Below, in pieces: positions 36,266-44,469 of a DNA stretch of 64,000 nt (the stretch's first letter is position 1; each line of letters starts with the position of its first letter). The position numbers and the translations under genes were made by a program. The DNA is taken from NCBI GenBank assembly GCA_963665925.1, contig OY762511.1, positions 4,030,001 to 4,094,000 of the forward strand. The letters run 5' to 3'. Source of the DNA: G963665925 sp963665925. Lineage in GTDB: Bacteria; Bacillota; Clostridia; Peptostreptococcales; Acidaminobacteraceae. A model generated the notes under the pieces. The model was not told the DNA's origin and did no database searches. It saw only the letters and a program-made list of their open reading frames with translations.

Positions 36266-36371
36266 GAGACCCTCCACTTCGGCAACCGAACGTACGTTTG
36301 GTTTATTCTACCTCCATTCAGTCATTTTGTCAAGATACCCACCGAGAGGTTGTGTACAAATTGTAAATTTA

Positions 36372-36398
36372 TTAGCACTCCGCGCTAATGAGTGCCAA
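36372..36398. promoter_or_regulatory. CIRCE operator upstream of htpG
   Basis: TTAGCACTC (36372-36380), a 9-base spacer, GAGTGCCAA (36390-36398). It matches the HrcA-binding CIRCE consensus TTAGCACTC-N9-GAGTGCTAA with one mismatch. Confidence 0.9.
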
Positions 36399-36404
36399 TT
36401 CCTA

Positions 36405-36433
36405 TTGACAGCCTGCGACCGGCGCTCTATCAT
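36405..36433 (+). promoter_or_regulatory. Promoter of htpG
   Basis: TTGACA (36405-36410), 17 bases, TATCAT (36428-36433). A TATAAT at 36435-36440 is also present but would need a 24-base spacer. The CIRCE lies 6 bases upstream of the -35. Confidence 0.7.
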
Positions 36434-36481
36434 ATATAATGTATTGAAAACCAAACAACAATTCATTAAGGAGTGATGTAT

Positions 36482-38371
36482 ATGCCTATGGAAAAAGGCA
36501 ATCTATCCATTCATAGCGAAAATATCTTTCCAATCATTAAGAAATGGCTGTATTCAGACCATGATATTTTCATCAGAGAACTTGTATCCAATGCTTGTGA
36601 TGCCATTACAAAAGTAAAGCGCCTGAGCTCTCTCGGCGAGGCTGACCTGCAAGATCAAAAGGATTTTAAAGTTCAGGTGATTCTTGATCCAGATCAGAAG
36701 ACACTTAAATTCATAGACAACGGTATCGGCATGACAGATGAGGAAATCAAGAAGTACATCAATCAAATCGCCTTTTCCGGAGCTGAGGATTTCATCAAGC
36801 AATATAAGGATAAAAGCGACGACGATCAAATTATTGGACATTTTGGTCTAGGCTTCTACTCCTCGTTTATGGTTGCAGACAAAGTTCAAATTATTTCCAG
36901 GTCACACAAGGCAGATGCACAACCTGTCAAATGGCACTGTGATGGCGGCATCGAATTCGAAATGGAACCTGGCGAAAAGGAAACACGCGGTACTGAAATA
37001 ACACTTTTCCTTGGCGAAGAAGGCAAAGATTTCATAAACGGCTATAGAATCAGACAGACACTGAACAAGTACTGTTCATTCATGCCGTATCCCATATATT
37101 TCACAGACTTGAGTCAAGCGCCTGAGCAGGATGATGAGGGCAATGTCGTTATTAAAGATCCTGAGCCGATCAACAATACGGCACCTCTTTATGCCAAGCG
37201 TCCAAACGAGTGCAGCGAAGAGGACTATAAAAACTTCTATAAGTCCACATTCAATGATTTCAAGGACCCGCTATTCTGGATTCACCTGAATATGGACTAT
37301 CCATTCAACTTGAAAGGGATTCTCTTCTTCCCTAAACTCGGTAACGAGTTTGATACACTCGAGGGCCAAATTAAGCTATACAACAGTCAGGTCTTTGTAG
37401 CCGACAACATCAAGGAAGTCATTCCTGAGTTTCTTCTGCTGCTCAAGGGTGTCATTGACTGCCCGGATCTGCCGCTGAACGTATCGCGCAGCTTCCTTCA
37501 GAACGACGGTTTTGTTAAAAAGATCAGCGACTATATTACGAAAAAAGTCGGTGATAAAATCACATCGCTTCAGAAGACAGACCGTGAATCCTTTGAGAAG
37601 TACTGGGACGACATTCACCCATTCATTAAATTCGGTGCCCTTAAAGATGAAAAATTCGCAGATAGAGTCAAAGACAGCATTCTTCTCAAGGACACTGCAG
37701 GCAGCTACCGAACTGTTCTGGAGTATGCAGGCGTAAGCGACGGCTCTGATGACAAGAAGACCGTTTACTACACAACTGACACACAGCTTCAATCTCAATA
37801 TATCAACATGCTGAAGGAACATGGTATTGAAGCGGCAGTTCTAGACCACCAAATCGACTCGCCGTTCATCTCTATGATTGAGTCGAAATATGACAACATC
37901 GGCTTCAAACGTGTCGATGCTGACCTTTCAGACCTTATTGAAGACAAGACGGACGAGAACGAAGCAGATGCTTCAGTTTCCGAAAAAATTGAAGCCATGT
38001 ACAAGCGCATCCTTTCTCAGGAACGTTTCCTCGTTCAGCTTCAGAACTTCAAGTCGAAGGATGTGGCCGGCATGATTCTTCTTTCAGAAGACAGTAGACG
38101 CATGCAGGATATGATGCGCCAGTACAGCATGGCAGGCATGGATCCTTCCATGTTCCCATCTGAACAGACACTTGTCCTGAACAGAAACCATCCGTTGGTT
38201 CGATACACCCTTGCACACCTCGATGAGGAAGATGATTTGGCAGACATGGTTGCCGAACAGATTTACGACCTGGCAATGCTGAGCCACAAGCCGCTTGATT
38301 CTAACGCCATGACAGCATTTATCAAGCGTTCCAATACCATTATGACCAAGCTGATTGGCGACGAGGCCTAA
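36482..38371 (+). CDS. htpG: Hsp90-family chaperone HtpG
   Basis: 629 residues: a GHKL ATPase N-domain (ELVSNACDAITKVK, LKFIDNGIGMTDEEI, GHFGLGFYSSFMVADKV), a middle domain (FWIHLNMDYPFNLKGILFFP, SRSFLQNDG) and a C-terminal dimerisation domain. ATG at 36482 is preferred, since AAGGAG lies 8 bases before it; a GTG at 36473 overlaps the ribosome site. CIRCE upstream implies HrcA repression with heat induction. Alone on plus. Confidence 0.95.
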   Translation: MPMEKGNLSIHSENIFPIIKKWLYSDHDIFIRELVSNACDAITKVKRLSSLGEADLQDQKDFKVQVILDPDQKTLKFIDNGIGMTDEEIKKYINQIAFSGAEDFIKQYKDKSDDDQIIGHFGLGFYSSFMVADKVQIISRSHKADAQPVKWHCDGGIEFEMEPGEKETRGTEITLFLGEEGKDFINGYRIRQTLNKYCSFMPYPIYFTDLSQAPEQDDEGNVVIKDPEPINNTAPLYAKRPNECSEEDYKNFYKSTFNDFKDPLFWIHLNMDYPFNLKGILFFPKLGNEFDTLEGQIKLYNSQVFVADNIKEVIPEFLLLLKGVIDCPDLPLNVSRSFLQNDGFVKKISDYITKKVGDKITSLQKTDRESFEKYWDDIHPFIKFGALKDEKFADRVKDSILLKDTAGSYRTVLEYAGVSDGSDDKKTVYYTTDTQLQSQYINMLKEHGIEAAVLDHQIDSPFISMIESKYDNIGFKRVDADLSDLIEDKTDENEADASVSEKIEAMYKRILSQERFLVQLQNFKSKDVAGMILLSEDSRRMQDMMRQYSMAGMDPSMFPSEQTLVLNRNHPLVRYTLAHLDEEDDLADMVAEQIYDLAMLSHKPLDSNAMTAFIKRSNTIMTKLIGDEA

Positions 38372-38396
38372 CACAGCCTATAACTGAAAACATAAA

Positions 38397-38448
38397 GAGT
38401 CGGGCGGATCTGTGTAAGTACACACTCTGTCCGGCTCCTTTTTTTTTG
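38397..38448 (+). terminator. Intrinsic terminator of htpG
   Basis: GAGTCGGGC pairs with GTCCGGCTC (two wobble pairs), with an inner GTGT/ACAC stem, then a run of ten T. Confidence 0.85.
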
Positions 38449-38456
38449 CATGCAAA

Positions 38457-38481
38457 AAGACTTGAGATTACCTCAAGTCTT
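38457..38481 (-). terminator. Terminator of the 39-aa microprotein gene
   Basis: AAGACTTGAG and CTCAAGTCTT arms, 5-base loop, followed on minus by TTT. It lies downstream of the small minus-strand gene at 38601-38720. Confidence 0.65.
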
Positions 38482-38600
38482 AGTTTTATCATATTTAACG
38501 TACACATCACCAGCACTGCACCTGAAACTTCGCATCAAAATGAACGACACGATAGCGCATCATTTTTTTGCAGGTCATCAGTGGCCCTTTACGGTGGACC

Positions 38601-38720
38601 TTATAATACCTTTGTCGTGTGAATCAGCAGAACACTCAATGCGTACACAATAATAATCGTTCCAAGTAGAACAACAGATACATGTAAACGGATACCCTGC
38701 CTGTCGCTTTCCTTTGGCAT
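38601..38720 (-). CDS. 39-residue single-span membrane microprotein
   Basis: A short frame starting MPKESDRQGIRLHVSVVLLG and continuing with IIIVYALSVLLIH, giving one membrane segment (about 12-34) after a charged head. The ATG has GGAGG at a 5-base spacing, a TTAACA-17-TATAAT promoter 40-70 bases upstream, and a hairpin terminator downstream. I do not recognise it and propose no function. Confidence 0.7.
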   Translation of the reverse strand: MPKESDRQGIRLHVSVVLLGTIIIVYALSVLLIHTTKVL

Positions 38721-38761
38721 AACTTCCTCCACTCCTACATGCACCAAATGCATGTAAGAAC

Positions 38762-38790
38762 ATTATACAAGAACTTACTGGATTTGTTAA
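38762..38790 (-). promoter_or_regulatory. Promoter of the microprotein gene
   Basis: TTAACA (38790-38785), a 17-base spacer, TATAAT (38767-38762), on the minus strand upstream of the 38720 start. Confidence 0.75.
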
Positions 38791-38802
38791 TACAAAATTT
38801 TC

Positions 38803-39282
38803 TTACAACATTTTTTTGCGCAGAAACGACTCCATTTCAGAACGCTTTTCCAGCGGAACACTGATGAACACCGGCGCCGCATCCTTGTCACGGAGCTTGA
38901 GCTGCAGTGCAACAAAACGTTTTTTCTCTTCGCCCCACATCGTCTTGCGTATTTCCTTGAACTTGATCATCCTGCCCTGTACGATAATGCCATTTTCATG
39001 GATTGAAACCAGTCTTTGAAATACTGTAAAGGTGTTCAATAAAAATACAGATAGAAAGAGCAGATAGATGATATTGAATGTTTTGAAATACGAGTAGGTC
39101 GTCGCAACCATACCGAAAATGTTGATCAGCAGAGTTCCAACCAGGAGCTTAGGTCCTGGAAACACATGCAATGTTCTTCCACCGGCGCTTTTCATGGTTC
39201 TCAACATCCGAATCGACGAACGTATGAGCATGGCAAGTACCGAAATATCAATTGCGAGAATTAGCTTACCTAAAAAATTCAT
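38803..39282 (-). CDS. Membrane protein with cytoplasmic PH-like C-terminus, unknown function
   Basis: 159 residues that I do not firmly recognise. Membrane segments at about 4-21, 47-64 and 70-89 are followed by a soluble domain: ENGIIVQGRMIKFKEIRKTMW and VALQLKLRDKDAAPVFISVP, a PH-like pattern as in DUF5673/YdbS-like proteins. The ATG has GGAGGG 6 bases upstream. Topology suggests a bundle with a cytosolic PH domain. Confidence 0.7.
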   Translation of the reverse strand: MNFLGKLILAIDISVLAMLIRSSIRMLRTMKSAGGRTLHVFPGPKLLVGTLLINIFGMVATTYSYFKTFNIIYLLFLSVFLLNTFTVFQRLVSIHENGIIVQGRMIKFKEIRKTMWGEEKKRFVALQLKLRDKDAAPVFISVPLEKRSEMESFLRKKML

Positions 39283-39436
39283 TTATGTCCCTCCATTTAT
39301 GTTTCATTCATCTTATTATATCATCAGTTCACAATTTCATTGAATAAAATAAAAAATCATTCAACTAATCCATGAAGCCGCCGATATTATATGTGAAACC
39401 TATTATACATCATCAACTTCTATTCCAATAGAAGGC

Positions 39437-39466
39437 GCCGGTAATCCCCTTACCGGCTTTTTTTTT
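39437..39466 (+). terminator. Rho-independent terminator without an obvious plus-strand gene
   Basis: GCCGGTAA and TTACCGGC arms, a 5-base loop and nine T on plus. No plus-strand protein gene precedes it within 1 kb except htpG, which has its own terminator, so a small RNA is possible. Confidence 0.75.
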
Positions 39467-39548
39467 GCGAAAAAAACAAAGAAATGCACACATATAAAAG
39501 AGAGGTCTATTCGAGTTCACTCGAAATAGACCTCTCTTTTATATGTGT
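39464..39548 (-). repeat. Hairpin element at the end of the 78-bp repeat array
   Basis: Read on minus: after ...CGCGCCATAT come perfect 24-bp arms (39525-39548 and 39488-39511), an inner CTCG/CGAG pair, then GTGCATTTCTTTGT, T-rich, CGC and a run of A. The left and right flanks match the element at 33144-33262; the arms do not. The T-rich tail after the hairpin could end the yitT transcript. Confidence 0.85.
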
Positions 39549-39977
39549 ATATGGCGCGTCAAGCGACATGAGCGACCGATAGGTTGCTCTGGCATTTCAC
39601 ACTCAACATACTTCTCTTTCACCCGTATATGGCGCGTCAAGCGACATGAGCGACCGCTAGGTTGCTCTGGCATTTCACACTCAACATACTTCTCTTTCAT
39701 CTGTATATGGCGCGTCAAGCGACATGAGCGACCGATAGGTTGCTCTGGCATTTCATACTCAACATACTTCTCTTTCACCCGTATATGGCGCGTCAAGCGA
39801 CATGAGCGACCGCTAGGTTGCTCTGGCATTTCAAACTCAACATACTTCTCTTTCATCCGTATATGGCGCGTCAAACGACATGAGCGACCGCTAGGTTGCT
39901 CTGGCATTTCACCTCAACATACTTCTCTTTCATCCGTATATGGCGCGTCAAGCGACATGAGCGACCGCTAGGTTGCT
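39547..39977. repeat. Tandem array of a 78-bp unit (five full copies plus 41 bases)
   Basis: Unit starts fall at 39547, 39625, 39703, 39781, 39859 and 39936 (one copy lost a base). Copies differ by a few substitutions, including GATA/GCTA in the loop of an 8-bp hairpin (GAGCGACC paired with GGTTGCTC). Because 78 is divisible by 3, open frames run on both strands, with a 26-residue repeat; I see no ribosome site and treat them as non-coding. The array ends 10 bases before the yitT stop. Confidence 0.95.
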
Positions 39978-39987
39978 AGCTTGCACC

Positions 39988-40869
39988 CTATACCGCTTCC
40001 TCAACCAGACTGTCAAAGCCAACACCTTCACCCCAAACGGATGAAACAGGCAACACGTCTACAAAGGCTTGTGGGTCCACTTCAGCAATATACCGTTTGA
40101 TCAGCATGGACTCTCTTGGCGAACAGATAGAAACCACCTTCATCTTGCTCTGATTTGTGTACCCGCCACGAATTTCATACATGCTCGTGCCACGTTTTAT
40201 TTCGTGCATAATAAAATCAGATATCGACTCACACGAGTCACTGATAATTTCAATCTTAACCTTGCGCGAGCCCATTCCGAATAAAATGGTATCAACCGTC
40301 TTCATGAAGACATACTGGGTCAGAACGGCATACAGGGCAACACGCTTGTCGTATATGAGCAGTGAACTGACAATGACCACCATATCAATAACAAGCAGTA
40401 TCTGACTCAAGCTCATGAATGAAAACACACGTCTATGCAGTATTTTAGCAATAGACTCTGTCCCCCCCATGGAATAACCTCTTTTTAGAATAAGTCCAAC
40501 GCCTGAACCTGCAAAAATGCCATAGTAAATGGATGCCAGAAACAGGTCGTTTTCAATAAACTCAAAGTTTAAGGCTTCAAATCCAATCAGTACGATTGGA
40601 AAAGTAAGTGTTAGAAAAATGATTTTCAAGCCTTCCGATTTGCCTATAAATAGCACCGAACTGATTAGAATGGCAACGGAAATCATATAAAATACAATCG
40701 TGTACGGTATTCCGACAAGCTCAGACAACACAATCGATGCACCTGTAGCTCCGCCTGTAATCAATCCATTAGGACGCAGTATGGCTGTTATTCCAAACGC
40801 CAGCGAAGCACAACCCAGCGCTAAAAAAACGATATCCATTAATATTTTTTCAATTGACCACTTTTTCAT
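39988..40869 (-). CDS. YitT family membrane protein (DUF2179)
   Basis: 293 residues: about five or six membrane segments in the first 200 residues, with the family motif RPNGLITGGATGASIVLSELVGIPYTI, and a C-terminal DUF2179 cytosolic domain (GTSMYEIRGGYTNQSKMKVVSICS). Function is unknown. GGGAGG lies 7 bases before the ATG. A TTGTAG-17-TATACT promoter lies upstream. Confidence 0.88.
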   Translation of the reverse strand: MKKWSIEKILMDIVFLALGCASLAFGITAILRPNGLITGGATGASIVLSELVGIPYTIVFYMISVAILISSVLFIGKSEGLKIIFLTLTFPIVLIGFEALNFEFIENDLFLASIYYGIFAGSGVGLILKRGYSMGGTESIAKILHRRVFSFMSLSQILLVIDMVVIVSSLLIYDKRVALYAVLTQYVFMKTVDTILFGMGSRKVKIEIISDSCESISDFIMHEIKRGTSMYEIRGGYTNQSKMKVVSICSPRESMLIKRYIAEVDPQAFVDVLPVSSVWGEGVGFDSLVEEAV

Positions 40870-40900
40870 GCATATACCTCCCTAAAAAAGTCACCAGACC

Positions 40901-40929
40901 AGTATAATAGGTTCAGTACGAAACTACAA
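40901..40929 (-). promoter_or_regulatory. Promoter of the YitT gene
   Basis: TTGTAG (40929-40924), 17 bases, TATACT (40906-40901), 32 bases upstream of the start codon. Confidence 0.65.
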
Positions 40930-41025
40930 CCACTTTTGAATTAAAGATGAACTCTATTTCAATTTCTTAATCATTTTCATTTCAGCATGTCGTAAACCTG
41001 ATTGCCATGACTGTAAAAATATAAA

Positions 41026-41052
41026 ACCGCTCCGTAAAAATAACGAAGCGGT
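41026..41052 (-). terminator. Terminator of the MFS transporter gene
   Basis: ACCGCTCCGT and ACGAAGCGGT arms (one mismatch) and a TTTTATATTTTT tail on minus, 23 bases past the stop at 41075. Confidence 0.75.
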
Positions 41053-41074
41053 CCATATCTATCATTTGACTCCA

Positions 41075-42313
41075 TCACTCGATTTCAGGCACCTTGAGAA
41101 GCAGGAGGAATCCAATGACAAAGAGTGCAATAATACTGAATATGCCATTTTGCGTCCGGCCCGTCGTTTCACTTACCACGCCAACGAGCAGGGGGCCCAT
41201 AACAGCTGCAAATTTTCCAAATATGTTGTAAAACCCATAAAACTCATTGGAGTTTTCCTTAGGAATGAGTTTTCCATAATAGGACCGGCTGAGTGCCTGT
41301 ATCCCGCCCTGTGATGAGGCAACCAGCATACCCAGCCCCCAGTACTCGACAACTGAATCCAGCTGATATGCATAAATGCAAGTAAATATATAAATAATGA
41401 TGGCAATCTGTATCATTCGCTTGGTTCCAAACTTTTTTGAGAGCATACCATAAAGGATGGCGAAAGGAAAAGCCACAAGTTGAACAGCCATAAGAACCAT
41501 AATCAGCGTTGTCGAATCAACGCCCACATCCGAGCCATACACAACAGCCATTTTTATAATGGTTCCCACACCATCTATATAAAAGAAATAGGCAATCAAA
41601 AATGCAAAAATGGCCTTATGGGACTTTACATTCTTAAGTGTCTCCTTAATACGTCGAATACTCTTTGTAACAACCTGCGCTTCGTTTTCAATATAATATT
41701 TCTGATGCACATTTCTTATCATAGGTATGGAGAACACAGCCCACCAGAGCGCTGTAACCGCAAATCCAATCCGCATTACATCTATTTCAGACAAGTTCAA
41801 TCTTTCATGCCCGAATATCATAGCTGCAATCAAAGCAAAGGGAATGGTTCCCCCTATGTATCCCCAAGCGTATCCATAGCTTGAGACCATGTCCATTTGA
41901 GCTTCAGAGGATATATCAACGAGAAATGCATCGTAAAACACATTGGCACCGGCAAAGCCCACCATTGTAAAAACATACACAGATAATAGCATTATCCAGT
42001 TTCCTTCGGGTATAAATGATAAAGCTAACGTGAATATGACACCTAACATAAGGGCAGAAATGAAAAAACGCTTCTTTTTATCCTTATAATCAGCTATGGT
42101 GCCAAGAAGTGGTGCCAAAATCGCCACAATGAAGGTCGCAGCTGAGTTTGCATATCCCCAATAGGCTGTTGACTGGCTCGCTGCCAATCCAGCTTGTGAT
42201 GTGACTGATTTGAAGAATAACGGCAAAATAGTCGTTGTAACCACCAAAGTGTATGCAGAGTTCGCCCAGTCATATAGAACCCAGCTTTTTTCACTCTTTG
42301 TTAACTTCGTCAT
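41075..42313 (-). CDS. MFS transporter, UMF1/Atg22-like family
   Basis: 412 residues with about twelve membrane segments. The start region EKSWVLYDWANSAYTLVVTT is the diagnostic Atg22/UMF1 motif, and GLGMLVASSQGGIQALSRSYYGKLIP is the second-half motif. Substrate unknown. ATG at 42313 follows GGAGGTG; a GTG two codons earlier is possible. Confidence 0.85.
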   Translation of the reverse strand: MTKLTKSEKSWVLYDWANSAYTLVVTTTILPLFFKSVTSQAGLAASQSTAYWGYANSAATFIVAILAPLLGTIADYKDKKKRFFISALMLGVIFTLALSFIPEGNWIMLLSVYVFTMVGFAGANVFYDAFLVDISSEAQMDMVSSYGYAWGYIGGTIPFALIAAMIFGHERLNLSEIDVMRIGFAVTALWWAVFSIPMIRNVHQKYYIENEAQVVTKSIRRIKETLKNVKSHKAIFAFLIAYFFYIDGVGTIIKMAVVYGSDVGVDSTTLIMVLMAVQLVAFPFAILYGMLSKKFGTKRMIQIAIIIYIFTCIYAYQLDSVVEYWGLGMLVASSQGGIQALSRSYYGKLIPKENSNEFYGFYNIFGKFAAVMGPLLVGVVSETTGRTQNGIFSIIALFVIGFLLLLKVPEIE

Positions 42314-42449
42314 AGACACCTCCAGAGTAGTATTGTTACTGTTTCAGTATACCATTTTTAAGCAGATTCGAGTGTATTTCATCTGATGTGTATAGACGCA
42401 TTTCAGACGGCATTGTATGATTGAACCAAACAGGAAAGGATGTGACTTG

Positions 42450-43451
42450 ATGCCTGATGTATTAACCCATGCCTATTGTGCAGATTTTTCAAGAAGAAAC
42501 ATCGACGAGTCCACAGTTCTCAGACAAATTCTTGACCAGAACATCGACGCCTTTTATTTAGGTGCCCAAGGCCCTGATTTCTTTTATTATTTCGGCATAT
42601 GGCCTTGGAAAAAGAACTATGACATTCCATCTTTCGCAGATACAATTCACAAGAACAAGACAGGACAGTTCCTGACTGCAGCATTTAATCTGCTTTTGAG
42701 CGAAGATTTATCTTCTAAAAAGGGTCAAATGCGCATTGCCTATTGGATGGGCTTTCTTTCCCACTACGCCCTTGACACAACCGCGCATCCATTTATTCAC
42801 TATTTCAGCGGGCTGAACAAGGATGATGCCTCTAAGAAAAACGGGGATGACAATCACCACAAGTACCTTGAAAACATTATTGATACTATTCTCAGCAGAA
42901 AATTCAACTTCATGCCTGGACTGCCCCTCAATCAGCACAGCTGCATACCAAAGCACCCTGAAAAATTCAGGCCAGTATACGAACAGGTTTCAGAAGTCTA
43001 CGAAGCCGTCTTTGAGCAAGTTGTCAGTCCGGATGTCATCGAAAACTCCGTCAGGGACATGCATAAGCTTTTGAGACTTATCTATGATCCGAAATACAGA
43101 AAACGCGGCATGTACGCAAAAATGGAAAAGGGCATCATGAAACCACAGTACATAACCACAGCTGCCTTCCCTGCGGATGCAGACTACAATTTCGACTACC
43201 TGAACACCAATCATCAGGTTTGGAATCACCCATGCGACAGCGCCCTTGAATACAGGCAGTCCTTCCTTGATCTGTTTGACCGGGCTATTTTGCGATCAGA
43301 AAATCTCATGTTGTTTGCTTGGAACGTCTTTAAGAATCAAGAAACGCTGGCAAGCTTTGAAGATATTCTTGACAATATCTCCTACGACACAGGGCTTCCA
43401 TGTCAAGACCCGCGTGAAATCAAGCATTCCAAGTCCGTCTTTAAAAAATAG
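42450..43451 (+). CDS. Zinc-dependent phospholipase C family protein
   Basis: 333 residues. MPDVLTHAYCAD, then YLGAQGPDFFYYF and GFLSHYALDTTAHPFIHYFSG supply the His/Asp ligands typical of the PF00882-type family (S1/P1-like three-zinc fold). No signal peptide is visible, so a cytoplasmic location is likely. True lipase activity is not implied. ATG at 42450 is preferred over one 33 bases upstream, with AAGGA at a 9-base spacing. It may be cotranscribed with the GNAT 49 bases downstream. Confidence 0.8.
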   Translation: MPDVLTHAYCADFSRRNIDESTVLRQILDQNIDAFYLGAQGPDFFYYFGIWPWKKNYDIPSFADTIHKNKTGQFLTAAFNLLLSEDLSSKKGQMRIAYWMGFLSHYALDTTAHPFIHYFSGLNKDDASKKNGDDNHHKYLENIIDTILSRKFNFMPGLPLNQHSCIPKHPEKFRPVYEQVSEVYEAVFEQVVSPDVIENSVRDMHKLLRLIYDPKYRKRGMYAKMEKGIMKPQYITTAAFPADADYNFDYLNTNHQVWNHPCDSALEYRQSFLDLFDRAILRSENLMLFAWNVFKNQETLASFEDILDNISYDTGLPCQDPREIKHSKSVFKK

Positions 43452-43499
43452 ACAGATGTGCGCGCTAAATATTGCATCAGACTGTCCAAGGGGGAAATG

Positions 43500-44354
43500 A
43501 TGATTAATTATAAGTTATGCAGTCAAGCTACCGATGACCAGATCTACGAGGCCTTTCAAAAGGGCTTCTCAGACTACATGATCAAACTGACCATGGAAAA
43601 GGAGGATATGATTGACCGTTTCTTTGGTGCGGAGGGAAATGAAAGAACCCTGTCCTATTTGGCCCTAGATGGTCAAAAGGGTGTCGGCCTGGTGCTTGGG
43701 GGCATTCGTATGATGAATGGCGTTAAAACCATGCGCTGCGGTACAATGTGCATCGACCCGGCTTACCGGGGAAAAGGCATTGCTGGAAAGCTCATTGACC
43801 TACACAAGGAAATGGGAAAATCTCAAGGCTGCAAGCAAATGTTTCTGGAAGTCATCGTCGGCAATGACCGGGCGATTCATTTCTATGAGAAAAACGGCTA
43901 CGAAAAAGTCTACGATTTGTCCTATTACTCTATGCAAAAAGAGACCCTCACAAAAATGAGCATTTTACCAATAGATGAGGCCTACGAAATAAGACAGGTT
44001 GGATATTATGACGTTCTGACCTATCGAAAAGAGCTCTTTGATATGCATTTGCCTTGGCAAGGTGAAGTAGCATACTTCAAGACGCTCGAAGGCAAGTACT
44101 ATCAAGTATTTGAAGAGAACAAAGTTCTAGGATCATGTGGCGTATTCAAGGGCAACGTCTTCTTCCTCCACATTGACCCCAAGTACAGGGGCTACGGACT
44201 CGGCATGGCCATTCTCTTTGAAGCACTGAAAAACGACGGGTTTGAAAGCGTCAGAATGACACTTGCAAACAATGCAGTCATGAAGGGGTTTTGCGAACAT
44301 ATTGGTATGAAGAAGAATGATCTGATGCAATACGAAATGTTCATGTCTCTCTGA
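43500..44354 (+). CDS. Tandem GNAT acetyltransferase
   Basis: 284 residues with two GNAT halves. The first has TMCIDPAYRGKGIAGKLIDLHKE and AIHFYEKNGYEKVY, with the full acetyl-CoA loop. The second (about 200-284) has LHIDPKYRGYGLGMAILFE. ATG at 43500 follows AAGGGGG by 5 bases; another ATG lies one codon before. Substrate unknown. Confidence 0.82.
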   Translation: MINYKLCSQATDDQIYEAFQKGFSDYMIKLTMEKEDMIDRFFGAEGNERTLSYLALDGQKGVGLVLGGIRMMNGVKTMRCGTMCIDPAYRGKGIAGKLIDLHKEMGKSQGCKQMFLEVIVGNDRAIHFYEKNGYEKVYDLSYYSMQKETLTKMSILPIDEAYEIRQVGYYDVLTYRKELFDMHLPWQGEVAYFKTLEGKYYQVFEENKVLGSCGVFKGNVFFLHIDPKYRGYGLGMAILFEALKNDGFESVRMTLANNAVMKGFCEHIGMKKNDLMQYEMFMSL

Positions 44355-44387
44355 TGCAATTGATAAAATCATGCACACAATAATAAG

Positions 44388-44427
44388 CGCCCTTACCTCA
44401 GCTCAATACCAGGTAAGGGCGTTTTTT
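44388..44427 (+). terminator. Terminator after the tandem GNAT gene
   Basis: CGCCCTTACCT pairs with AGGTAAGGGCG (11 bp), 12-base loop, then TTTTTT on plus. Confidence 0.85.
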
Positions 44428-44469
44428 GACCAAAATGCGTAACACGACCATTTCCAACATGTCTTCGGA

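Noticed and set aside
38578..38763. 61-codon minus frame next to htpG
   Set aside because: The overlapping 39-codon frame has the ribosome site and a credible membrane segment; the longer frame is Cys-rich and has no start signal.
39539..39971. Open frames of 122 and 142 codons on opposite strands with 26-residue repeats
   Set aside because: They arise because the 78-bp unit is a multiple of three and lacks stops; there is no ribosome site and both strands are open, so they are treated as non-coding repeat.
39547..39977. CRISPR array
   Set aside because: Units are contiguous 78-bp repeats without variable spacers, and no cas genes are near.
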